A stretch of 64,000 nucleotides of DNA, from assembly GCF_000208745.1 (NCBI RefSeq), contig NC_030853.1, forward strand, positions 28,134,061 to 28,198,060. The letters are read 5' to 3'. How positions within the stretch are numbered: the stretch's first letter is position 1; each line of letters begins with the position of its first letter. The position numbers were made by a program, and so were the translations under genes. The DNA comes from Theobroma cacao (Eukaryota > Streptophyta > Magnoliopsida > Malvales > Malvaceae). The notes beneath the pieces were generated by a model, which made no database searches, was not told the origin of the DNA, and saw nothing but the letters and a program-made list of their open reading frames with translations. Positions 1-12,000 of the stretch are shown one piece after another.

Positions 1-260
1 TTCTTCATATTTCTGGTTACCTCTGTAATCTACTAGAATGAGTTCTGAGTCCATGCCAGCTCCTTCGCTTCAACATTTTGTGTTAATTATTATTGCAATG
101 TGTTGCCAACATTCTCCCTTCTCTGTGAAAGATATTGTCCATATTGCCTGTTTACTTCTATATCTGTGTGGAAGAATAAATAATATGTGGGAGGGGACAA
201 TAATGATTTGTATTTTCTCATTAGATGTGCTCATTTTGATTTTTGAACCTTCTTTTTCAG

Positions 261-1479
261 CTACTGCGAATGCTTTGCTGCTGGCGTATACTGCATAGAG
301 CCATGTTCATGTCAAGACTGCTTTAATAAGCCTATCCATGAAGATACTGTTCTTGCAACTCGCAAGCAGATTGAATCTCGTAACCCACTTGCATTTGCTC
401 CCAAAGTGATCCGGAGCTCTGATTCTATACCTGAAGTTGGGGTAGGGAATAACTCTGGCATTTATCTATCTAGTCAGTCAATTGCAACTTGCTACATAGC
501 CTAATTGCCATTACTTCTTGCAGGATGACTCTACCAAAACTCCAGCTTCAGCTCGACATAAAAGAGGATGCAACTGCAAGAAATCAAGTTGCCTGAAGAA
601 ATATTGTGAATGCTATCAGGTTTTTCTCCGCAGCAAAGCCTCTCTGCTTACATTGTTCTACATAAACTGACATAGAAGTTGTATTTTTTTCTCTTAAAGG
701 GTGGTGTTGGATGCTCCATCAACTGCAGATGTGAAGGGTGTAAGAATGCATTTGGTAGAAAGGATGGTTAGTGTGCCTTTGGCTTGAATGATTATTTCAA
801 TGCATGACTCTAGTTCAATCTATTTGATATTTTGTTATTGTCTATTTGACATTATTTTCAAGTTCTTATTCCCTTGATTACTTCATAACACAGGATCTGC
901 TATAGTGGAAACAGAAGAAGAGCCAGAAGAAGAAGAAACAGACCCCTGTGACAAGAATGGGGTGGAGAAAAATTTAGAGAAAACTGACATCTTGGATAAT
1001 GAGGAGCAAAATCCAGTTTCTGCTCTCCCAACAACTCCACTACAGCTTTGCAGGTTTCCTCTTTGAACTGCTTGTTCCATGATAAAAGTAATACTCATTG
1101 TTACTATAGCTTTAATAAATATTTTGTACACAGATCTTTGGTTCAGCTGCCATTTTCATCAAAGAGCAAACCACCACGGTCCTTTATTGCCATTGGATCA
1201 TCTTCCACACTGTATAATGGTCAAAGATACGGAAAGCCAAATATTATTCGGCCTCAAAACATCGTCGAAAAACATTTCCAAACTGTTACAGAAGATGAAA
1301 TGCCTGAGATTCTACGAGGCAATTGCTCTCCTGGTACTGGCATCAAGACTTCTTCTCCCAACAGTAAGAGGATCTCTCCTCCTCAATGTGAGTTAGGTTC
1401 AACCCCTGGTCGGAGGAGTGGCCGGAAGTTGATATTGCAGTCAATACCTTCATTTCCCTCTCTTACTCCTCAGCATTAA
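261..1479 (+). CDS. TSO1/CPP-family CXC-domain protein, 3' part (5' end outside window)
   Basis: CPP (TSO1/TCX) proteins are nuclear, zinc-binding DNA-binding regulators of cell division and floral development. Visible exons are 261-441, 524-619, 700-766, 894-1053 and 1134-1479, all GT-AG and joining in frame to 282 residues plus stop. The first exon opens inside the first cysteine-rich CXC repeat ([17 protein letters not shown]), followed by the [10 protein letters not shown] linker typical of the family. The second CXC repeat ([18 protein letters not shown] and [16 protein letters not shown]) is split over exons 2 and 3. An acidic Glu-rich stretch and a Ser/Pro-rich C-terminus ending in TPQH follow. 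The 5' exons and start lie left of the window; 1-260 reads as intron. An AATAAA-like signal is near 1577. Whether it is the TSO1 or the TCX2 orthologue cannot be decided from this fragment, although its neighbour NET1 fits both Arabidopsis loci. Confidence 0.93.
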
Positions 1480-4400
1480 AATGGCAACTTTCCAGTTTCC
1501 ATAAAGTTAAGATGAAATTTTTTTAATCTTTGCTCTGTTAGAGAGTATGCCGTTCGCCTTTAGGCTGTATCTGTATAATAAAATTACATCTTGCGTCCAT
1601 AATGTTCAACTACTCCTGTATAATATGGAATCTTGTATCTCTATTTTCCAAGCTCAATTTTGTAAATTTCATTATGGTTCTCAGCTTCTCTATCTGGACA
1701 TCTCTTCCTGGCATCTGTATTTGAGCGTCTTTCCTTCTTTCTTTCAAAGGGAGGGGATAGGCCGTGGGGGGATTCCAACAGTTCAATTTTTTCTTTCTGC
1801 TATATTAAGTTCTACTCGGATATGCTATCGAACATAAGCCCAAGTTTCTAAATTTCATCAATGTTCTTACCTTGTTCAACTCCCGGTTGAAGATTGTAGC
1901 TTTACCTCACACAGGACTGCTTTCGGGGTGATGAAATAATGTTTAGCTTTTGACCAGGAATGCAAATAATTATAGCAGCTTATTGAATTATCAGGTCCTG
2001 TTTGTCTTGGTGCAACTGTAAGATATTGGCAGAGATGAGTAGAATGTCTAAAAGATATGTTGAAACTTAGAACCTATGTTGGGACAGGGGCTACCATTTT
2101 ATTTTATCATCTTAGAAATTAACCAGGAAAAGTCTAAAACATATACTAAATCTTAAACTTTGAACTATGAAAGTACACAAAACGGTGCAAGGTAGTTGGG
2201 ATTGTTATATTGACCCTGATAAATTCAGAGAAGGGTTTATGCTGTAGTTATCTAGAACTAGAAGCATGGCTAGCAATAGCATCTGTGCCAGCAAAACAAT
2301 GTGTTGGAAACCAAAAAACATTAGGCCTTGAGATCCGACGTTTTCCTGTTAGGATACATCAGCGTCTGAACGTTGAGAGATGTCTTGCCCGCATGTGGCA
2401 AAGGCAAGGATTATATGGTGTTAGAGATATTTCTTTATAATGCCTCCATTTTCTTAGGTTTTGGTAATGAATGGGATCTCTGGAGAGCCTGCGTAGATGA
2501 AGAGGGGCTTTCGGATGGCCATTACAGACGGCGTAGGAAAACAAAGTTGGGTTCGATAATTGGTCAGACCTAGGTGCCAATTGTTAGAAACTTTTGTCCT
2601 CCTCGGTAACGCCTTTGGCAAAATTTAGAGCTACAACGTAAGCATAAATACGTTAAATTCGAGCGTTTTCTTCATGAAAGCACTCTTAACTTCTGACTGG
2701 GCCGACCTCCGAATCCCAAAGTTAAGTCATGCATGAATGCCCACTGGCCTTGTAGGAGGCCCAGTAGGATTGAGCAGGATTCTGATGGACAAAAGAGGGC
2801 TCGTGCCTCGTGGGGTTAATCAAAGGGCTTTTTGCAAGATTGTTTGGCGATCCTCTTTCTTTGGTCTAGTTCTCCGTTCAAGTATCACAACATGGGTTAA
2901 CTTCGTCAAAAGTCTTTATAAATTTAACCGGTGAAGGTTGCAATAGCCGTGCCAACTCGAAAGAAGCAGAATCAAACGCGATAAGCTGTCGTTGGAGATC
3001 TTTCCATAAATAGAGCTTGGTCCAAGTGGTAAGATAGAATTAGAGTTAGGACTAAGTTTCAGTTTTGCTGTTCTTTTGTTTCACTCAATGGGTTTATTAT
3101 GGGTTTGGCCAGTGTTAAAGGTTTTATGGAAAGATTAAGATGTTGTAAACTCAACCAAAAATCATTCATAAACAAATTATTTAATTGACATTCATCAGTC
3201 GAAAATTTTTTTGTAAGATCCAAAGAGAAAGGATGATAGGCAAACAAAGTATATAAGCATCCACTGTGGCTTCCGCAAAGAGTATAATGTGGTTAATCTA
3301 ATAGGAACCTAGTGCCGCAAAATAGTGTTTCTCCCACTTACTGTTCACACCTTTCCATGTTAGAGAATGTGGAGAATAGCTGCTCCAGGACATGGGCAAG
3401 AGAAATGGAGGTGGCAATGGCCAATGTCATGGCCTTTTTCCGTTCATCATGGCAATGTGTGTGGGAGATTTTGTTCCTTTTCGCTGCTTAGTTTACTACC
3501 ACCTTTTTCCTGTAGTAGCACAAAACCCTGAAAAAATAATTGTTGCTTTTGATTGAAACTTTTCAGAATCTTTGGAGGGGAAACAAGAGGTAGCCTAGCT
3601 GGCTACTTCACTAAAAAACGAGAACACAATCTGGAATTATCTTTATGTCGGGGTCCCCATTGCATTTTTCATCCTCTCTTTTCTCTTTCTCCACTTTGCC
3701 TTATCAGATTTTGTAGGCAAAAGTTGTAGTTGTGGTTGGTGGGGGGAGGGGTGCTGGTTTTAATAGTGTGAATTAAGGGAGGTAGATATAAGCCTAAAAG
3801 TCTTCCATACCATCCATCCATTTGTTTTTTGCTCACAACTACTTTTTCCCACCCAATAGTTCTTAGTGAGACAGACTCCTTAGTTTTCCATTTTCCTTCT
3901 CTGGGGAGAGAGAGACTGAGTTATCAAGATCAATACTGTCGGTGATTTTTGGTAGCTCTAGTGCCTTCAAAGCATGGCCAGGCAGGCTTTGGTAGCGAGT
4001 AAGCATCAATAGTGCTTTGTCTAAGTAAAGTTTTAGTTGTATTCTTCTCCTTTGGCATCACATAAATTTGGGTTCAATTCAAATCTTCATATTTTTTGAA
4101 GAATTTTGGCACTACTTTTTCTTTACATCGGCATCTATTTTTGGACTTGAGCCAAATCCTGGCAAAACCATCACGCTTTCAATGACCTGTAAAGTTAGAT
4201 GGGGTGTGGGAAATACAATTAGAAAGGTGGAGAAACTGGAGTGAGACAGAACCATTTATGCCATAACCTGATTTTGGGGCCCAACAATTCCATGGGATCA
4301 AAAACCGACCATTCTTCGTTGATCCTACAGATAGTTTTCAATTCTTCTTCCAAGAATATTCTCATACCCTTTTTTCCTCTCTCACTGTCTCTCAACTTAT

Positions 4401-7400
4401 TGGTACCAATAACACATATGGTAAAAAGTTATTAGTTTGAAAAAAAAAATTTCAATTATTTTTTGATCAAATTAGTGATTGGCCCATAACAAATTTAATC
4501 AGAAGGGGACTATGTCCATAACTATAACGTATAGCTAGGGGGTCTTGGTTGCGGTACCTAATGATCTAATCTTAAGGCTACAAAAGCCACCTTCCCCATC
4601 AAAACATTTCGGTTTAGTTTGGCATTACTGTTTGGGAAAAGTTTTAGGCTGACAAAAGCACCTCTCCATTTCGTTTACTTTCAAAAGCTGCTTTTAGACA
4701 ACTTAATGCGATGCCAAACTCAAGTTTTAACAAGGATGGTCTCCTATAAACATTGGTTTTGTCGATGTGCAAAGACTTGCATGGCTTCGTACCCTAAGAC
4801 ACTCCAGACACAGTGAAGAAATGGTGCTACCCCATGTGGCCAGTGGACCCATAATGATCCGTCATCACATGTAGTTTTAGAGTCAAGATCCATCCCTTGT
4901 CATCATCCATGTGGGGGATAATTAATCCCACGGCTTTGATGTTTATTAGAATATTCAAAGAATTTCATTGAAAACAGCTGTTTTCCGAAGCTAGAAACAA
5001 GACAATGGTAAACTACCCTACTAAAGCAAAAAAAAAAAAGAAAAAGATTCAAATGGTTTAACCCCAAGAATCATGATTATGGTTCTTAAACTCACTTTCC
5101 CTTGTGTAATCATGTTTAGTTTTCCCGGTTGGTAAGTATCATCTATCATCTTAACACCCTTTTTTTCTTCCTTCTTTGTAATGGAAATGATGTACTACCT
5201 TTTCTTCTTTTGTATATTAAACAGTTTTATTTTGCCTTCCCACCTTTAGCAAAAGGGAAAGTAAATGAACCATGTGAATAATACATATCTAGTAGTTAAA
5301 TAGTATTTTAATTTTTCTCAACCAAAAGGCAAAATGTTAGGCAAAGATTAGTGGGTGAGCTACCACCCTTGTTAGGGGCAGTTTTGCCAGTTAAAATGTG
5401 GTTGTCCATAAACCCAATTAAAAGCTTGATCATAACTAGAAAATATATAATATAGTTCATCAAATACTAGCAACATAATGTTGAGAGTGAAAGAATAATG
5501 ATTCTGAATTTGAATAATTCCATAGAAATTTATTAGTCTTGAGATTTGAAGGGGTTAAGTTGAAATTCTATAAAGGAGATTTCTTACAATATGACAAAAG
5601 TGGCACCACTCCTAGAGGCCCACCCTTTGAAAGGGAACAGCCTACCTCAATAAAGAAACAAACGTAATCCAAAATCCTAATGCAGATAATGTGTCAATTT
5701 TGAAGAAAATGGCCATTAGGTTTGCCATATTGTTTAATATAATTGTACCATCTGTTGGTTTGCTTTGCTTGCTTCAAGTCCATACTATTGCAATAGAACA
5801 ATTTGTTCACACGTATATATACTTTATGAACTAAGAATTGCATGCTAGCCAACTTCATTTGTTTTTGTTTGATGGGCCAATAACAACTTTATTTAACTTA
5901 TAAATTTTGGGAACCAAAAAATATATCAAAAGCCATGATTGATCCACTCTTTATAATCCTTTCCCTTTGTCTAGTTCTGAAAATGATCAAAATGTCAGAA
6001 TTGTTAGAGCTTCTACTATTTAATTTGACTTTTAACCTATGATGGATCAATCTTGAAGAATTTTCTAGTCTTTTCCAATGTCTATCTCTCATAACCGACA
6101 CCATTTAAGTGTTGTTAGTTGAATTTCTAGTTTTGTTGATAAGCAATAAGTCAACTTGCTTGGGGCTACCAACATTGAAATCTTTACTCCCATAATGGAA
6201 CTTTGTAATTGTCTTGCTCTAGGGTGGTGCAAGAGCTATAGTGTACTCTTTTTTTAGGTTACACGAAGGGTTTGAATTGCAAATTAAAAGATAATTCGAT
6301 AATCTTCTTTCATCTTGTCCAAAATTTTTGAAATCGAGTCTTGAAATTTTAACTGTCCAAATGTCTTATAATCGAAAAAAATCTTTAACCCTAATTTAAG
6401 AGCATAAGTACTAGCTTAGAATTTTCTTTTGAACAATATATATTTTTGTAGTAAACAATGAACAAGACCTTAAACTCACAATTCATTAGCAATAATAATT
6501 TAATTCCTTTCATGATTAATTAGTTTCACATTTTAGTCATATATTGGTCTTAAATATGTATGTTGAGTTTTCAAGAAGGCCTAAACACAATTAATTTCAT
6601 ATTAATTTGGTAACAGAAGGAGGAATGGATGTCACCACTAAATTGCTTCTCTCACTCTATCACTTTAGTAAAAATTGTGATTTTCAAAAGGTGACCTTTA
6701 ATATGCAAATCAGTTCCTCAGTTAGGTTTGTAGGTGATGTGATTTGTGTGAAAGGTTACCAACTGTACCAAATTAATTGTCTATTTGAGATGCATTTAAT
6801 GGCAATTATGTGTTTGAATAAAACAAAAAGAAGAAAAATGAAAAAAAAAAGGGGGAAAAGTAAGAATCCTTTGCTTAAACATACATCATTTTGATATTTT
6901 ATTTTTTTCTTTTTTTTGGATATTACAAGACAATTTTTTGTATTTTATACAAATGTATACATAATTTAACTCATAAATATTATCATGGATATAACTCGAT
7001 GTTAATTATTATAGGTTCACTTTAAAATTTCAAATAATTTCGTAAATTAATAGATTATATGAGAATAACTTCGAACCCTAAATCTTTGAGTACTCACTAA
7101 TAATTTACTATTATAAATAAGGTTTATAAAAACTTATAACTTCGAGAATTTAATAAAGAAATTTAATCTCATGAGATACTTTATTATAAATTTATGTGTA
7201 AAAAGGAATTTGAAAATTTCATGTAATGACAAATAATGAAAATTTTTAAACTTGAATGATTAAGGAGTATAAGACAAAATTAAGACAAAATTCCTTTTTT
7301 TTTTTGTTAAGGTTAAGATAGGGTTTTCTCTTCCTTTTCAAAAGAAAAAAAATTAACTCTTTGATTAGGAGCATAATTTGTGTACTTGAATCCAGAAAGC

Positions 7401-7740
7401 AAACTTTTTTGAAACCCAAGAAAGAACATTATTGAGATCTTAAGCAAGGGTAGAGAAGTCATTTAGTTTCCATTTCCATTTCCATTTCAAGTATACTTGC
7501 CCATAGCACAGTAAAATTAAACAGAAAAACTTTAGAAAAAGACAGCAAAAAGGATTTGACCATTCCCATAATCTCCCCATTCATAAGTACCATATCTTTA
7601 AATTTAACAAAGCAAAGTCCTTCTATCATAAAAAAGAAGGCAAAGTCCAATTCAGTCCCTTCCGTACTTGCAAATTATTTGTACAGGAAATATCATGAAT
7701 TTTTAGAAAATTCATAAATGTCTGACCTGGTTAACTTTGC
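1480..7740. other. intergenic region between CXC gene and NET1
   Basis: About 6.3 kb with no supportable gene. It starts with the 3' UTR of the CXC gene. The short open frames at 2210-2580 and 2737-2934 overlap on both strands and resemble no family I recognise. A small inverted-repeat element lies at 4613-4723. The stretch 6900-7330 is very AT-rich. The last few hundred bases before 7740 should hold the NET1 promoter. Confidence 0.6.
4613..4723. mobile_element. MITE-like inverted-repeat element (about 110 bp)
   Basis: The left end reads AGTTTGGCAT (4616-4625) and the right end is its exact reverse complement, ATGCCAAACT (4711-4720). Between them is sequence rich in GCTGACAAAAGC and AAAAGCTGCTTTT motifs. 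Short elements with TTTGGCAT-type termini and such cores are common in plant genomes and are usually assigned to non-autonomous hAT-like DNA transposons. No clear 8 bp target-site duplication is visible, so the family is an inference. Confidence 0.5.
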
Positions 7741-7742
7741 TC

Positions 7743-7797
7743 ATTCTTTTTTACTCTCTTCTCTCTCTCTCTCTCTCTCTCTCTATCCTTCTCTCTC
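7743..7797 (+). repeat. (CT)n microsatellite in probable NET1 leader or promoter
   Basis: An uninterrupted run of CT dinucleotides followed by imperfect CT and TCTAT units. Pyrimidine-rich CT tracts close to the transcription start are frequent in plant genes. This one lies about 1.3 kb upstream of the NET1 start codon, consistent with a leader that contains introns. Confidence 0.6.
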
Positions 7798-8690
7798 TAT
7801 CTCTGCCAAATCTAAGAATATAATGCAAAGAACTCATTTGAGAGAGAAAAAGGAGTGTAGAGAGTGTGTGTAGGAAACAGAGAGAACAATGGGTTAACTT
7901 TGGAGAAGATGCAGCTGGAGGTTTACTATCACAGCTGCTGATCATCAAAGTCCCTTTTCCCAATTTTCTTTAGGTGTTTTTGGTACGGTTTCTTGATCCT
8001 AACTTTTGTTAACGATTTGTTGTTTTGCAGGTTTTTTTTTGTTACCCATTTGCTTAAAGTTCATGTTTTTGATATTAAAATACTTCTCTTTTCATCATTT
8101 TTGCTGTTTTTGTTGATTAACCATTTGTTTAAAGTTAAAGTTTTTGTTGTAAAGATCGTTTTTTTTTTCTTCTATTTTGCAGTTTTTGTTGATGACCATT
8201 TGCTCAAAAAAGTTGATTTTTTGAATGTAGCTTTTGCTTGCTGATCAGATTCCAGTACTAAATTTTGTTTTTTTGGTATGTCTTTGATGTTGCTGTTTGT
8301 AAAGACTGTATCTTTTCCCAGTTTTGCCTACTCGTGGTCATGTTGTAGTTTTTCCTCTTTTTCGAGATCAATTTGCTTAAAGATCATGTTCCTTTTAAAT
8401 AGTAGATTTGTATGATGAACTCATTTGGTAATTGGACCACTGGGTCCAAATAACTTTTTGTCTATCTAACATGATTCCATTCTTGTTGAATCACTTTCAC
8501 TGCAAGTACAAATGCTTTATGTTATATCCTGCCTTTTGAGAATCTGCATGCACTGTGTTTTTGTTTCTAAATTCCTGGCATTCCAGTTGTTTGATTAATC
8601 ATGAATAATTTTAGTTGTCGAGTGTTGACATTATTTTTACTAGAGCCTTTTTTGACAAAGTTGAAGATCTGACATCGCCCTTGTCATTTC

Positions 8691-9063
8691 AGTGGATTAG
8701 TGCTTTTTCACTTTGAAGGCTGGATTTCAGTCACAATTGCCAATCATTCGAGTGATCTTGATTGAGCAGGTAATTTGCACTATATACATGATAAGTTTTC
8801 AGGCATTTTTTTCAATAGTTCAAAGAAACCAGTGTGAATTTTGTAGTTTTGAATGTACTTAAAAGTCCCTTGACTTGATTATCTGGTTGCACAGGTGCAA
8901 GGAGTCAGGCATAAAGACCTCTTGTTTCAGAAAGATATAGGGTAGTAGAGCAGAGTAAATTGTTATTCTGGCCTGGATCCACTACTTGGGTTTTTATCAC
9001 TGGTATAAGGACCAGGCTTTTGCAAAGTCCAAACCGGTTGCACTGTTGTTCTTTGCTGGAATC
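8691..9063 (+). other. predicted spliced 5' UTR of NET1
   Basis: Splice-like signals suggest non-coding leader exons. An acceptor TTTCAG lies before 8691, a donor GAGCAG|GTAATT at 8770/8771, and an acceptor GCACAG before 8895 that leads directly to the ATG at 9064. A further exon probably lies around 7800-7980. None of these junctions is supported by coding frame, so they need transcript data. Confidence 0.4.
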
Positions 9064-12000
9064 ATGGCAACTTTGTTACATTCTGAGTCTAGACGCTTAT
9101 ATTCCTGGTGGTGGGACAGTCACAACAGCCCAAAAAATTCAAAATGGCTTCAAGAAAATCTTACAGGTATAAATTTTCTTTCTAAAAAGTGCTCTGTCAG
9201 TGTTCTAGAAATATTCTCACTGCAAAAATATTTTGTATGTTAGAAAAGATGTAATCCAGTTCATACTTTTATGTGTCAGATGTTAGTGTGAAACTTAGGT
9301 AATATGTTATGTATGCCAGTGGGAAGTTGCTAAATAATTGAAAGCTTACTGAAGGAAATGTTAAAAGTCACTTGCATCTCTAATTGATTCATTAGGATGG
9401 AATATTAGAAACTGTTTTTTTGTTTTTTATATTAGGATAAAAGCTTTTACTGTTTGAATTACTGTTGTGCAGTCTTCAAATATGATAATACCAAGTTGGT
9501 ACTGATTTTCCAGCAAGTGTGGGATATCACTGTTTTTCTTTTCTCTGCATAACAAACCAGCTAGCACATAGTTGCATCTGAAAAAAAATGGATGATCCAA
9601 TTAATATCACAATTGTTTTGTGCATGATCTGCATTGCATACCCCTTAGCTCTTAATCTCTGGAGTATAATTAAGATATGGAGTGTCATTTTCTTTTTTCC
9701 TTTATGATTTACTATTGTATTTTGGTCCATCTCCTCAACTTGAGCTATTCTGTTTCAACAGATATGGATACTAAAGTCAAAGCAATGATCAAGCTGATTG
9801 AAGAAGATGCAGATTCTTTTGCCAGAAGAGCAGAAATGTACTATAAAAAACGGCCAGAGCTCATGAAATTGGTTGAGGAGTTCTATAGAGCTTACCGTGC
9901 ATTGGCGGAGAGGTATGATCATGCAACCGTGGACCTTCGCCATGCCCATCGAACCATGGCAGAAGCCTTTCCCAACCAAGTACCTTTTGTACTGGCTGAT
10001 GATTCACCCTCGGGCTCTTCAGGCCTTGAGGTCGTGCCGCACACCCCAGAAATGCCACACCCGATCCGTGCGTTCTTTGATCCAGATGACTTGCAAAAGG
10101 ATGCAGTGGGACTGTCTTCAACTTTTCATGCTATAAAAAAGAGTGCTGGAAATTTAGAAGAATCAGACTCTGGAATAAGCAAAAGGGGTTTAAAGCAGTT
10201 GAATGAGATATTTGGCTCAGGAATAGTGCCTCCAAATTCCAATATTGCTGAAGGAAGGATGAAGAAGGGGAATGGTGGTGAAGCAGAGGAAAGTGAGCAA
10301 GGTGGAGTTTTTCAGTTATCAATTGAGAATCAAAATCTGAAGACCCGGGTTCTTCCTGAGTCTGAGCGTGCAGGTAAAGCTGAAATTGAAGCACAAGCCT
10401 TGAAGAAAACACTTGCTGAGATTCAAGCTGAAAAAGAAGCTGTCCTTCTCCAGTACCATCAGAGTTTGAAGAAGTTATCTAGCCTGGAGCGAGAACTTAA
10501 TGAGGCTCAGAAGGATGCTGGGAATCTTGATGAACGAGCCGGCAAAGCTGAAATTGAAATCAAAGTATTGAAGGAATCATTAACTAAATTGGAAGCTGAG
10601 AGAGATGCTGGTCTTCATCAGTACAATCAATGTTTGGAAAGAATATCCTGCATGGAGAATACTATTTCCCAAGCCCAAGAGGATGCCAAGGGGCTTAGTG
10701 ACAGGGCTTTTAAAGCAGAAATTGAAGCTCGAAATCTTAAGATAGAGCTTTCTAGATTAGAGGCTGAAAAGGAGGCTGGTCTTCTACGATACAAGCAGTG
10801 TCTTGATATGATATCTGCATTAGAAAATCAAATCTCACTTGCTGAGGAAAACGCAAAAATGCTTAACATGCAAACTGAGAGAGCTGAAAGTGAAGTTAAA
10901 GCACTAAAAGAAGCTCTTGCTAAGCTGAAAGAAGAGAAAGATACTGCAGCTTTCCAGTATGAGCAGTGCTTGAAAACAATAACCAAGATGGAGAGTGAAA
11001 TTTCTTGTGCCCAAGAGGATGCAAAACGATTAAACAGTGAAATTCTAGTCAATGCTGAAAAATTGAGGAGTGTGGATGAACAGCGTTTTCTGCTGGAGAG
11101 GTCAAATCAATCTCTACAGGTAGAGGCAGATAATCTGGTGCAGAAAATAGCAATTAAGGATCAAGAACTTTCAGAGAAGCAAAAGGAGTTGGAAAAACTT
11201 CAGACTTCACTGCTGGAAGAACATTTACGCTTTGTGCAAGTTGAAGCCACCCTACAAACTTTGCAAGAGTTGCATTCACAATCTCAAGAGGAGCAGAGAG
11301 CTTTGACATTGGAGCTTCAAAATAGGCTTCAAATGTTGAAGGAGTTGGAGATAAGCAACCAGCAATTGGAAGAAGACATTCAGCAGGTGCAGGGAGAAAA
11401 TCAGAGCCTCAATGAATTAAACAGTTCTTCTGCTATTTCAATCCAGAATCTGCAAGACGAAATTTTCAGCTTGAAGGAACTGAAAGAAAGACTTGAATGT
11501 GAGGTTGCACTACAAATCGAGCGAAGTAATGTCATCCAGCAAGAAGTTCACAAATTGAAGGAGGAAATTGAGGTCTTGAGTAGTGCATACCAAGCTTTAA
11601 TTCAGCAGCTGCTGTCTGTGGGTTTGAATCCGGAATGCCTAGAGTCGTCAGTGAAGGAATTGCGAGATGAGAACTCAAAGCTGAAAGAAGAATGTGGCAA
11701 GCATAGAGGTGAAACTGAAATTCTTTATGAGAAATTGAGGGACATGGATAGCCTTTTGGAGAAGAATGCTGTTTTGAGAAGTTCACTATCAGAATTGAAT
11801 GGGAAATTGGAAGGGTCAAGGGAGCTGGTTCAGGAATTACAAAAGTCCCGTGAATTTCTTCAGGGAGAGAAATCTTCTCTTTTTGCTGAGAAAGCCACTC
11901 TTCTTTCTCAGTTACAGATGATGACTGAGAATATGCAGAAGCTCTTGGAGAAAAACACATCGCTGGAAAGCTCCCTTTCTTGTGCGAATATTGAGCTTGA

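Noticed and set aside
2210..2580. Overlapping frames of 66-76 residues with a basic tail
   Set aside because: Present on both strands, with no family resemblance. I considered a retroelement fragment, but no reverse transcriptase, integrase or gag motif is visible.
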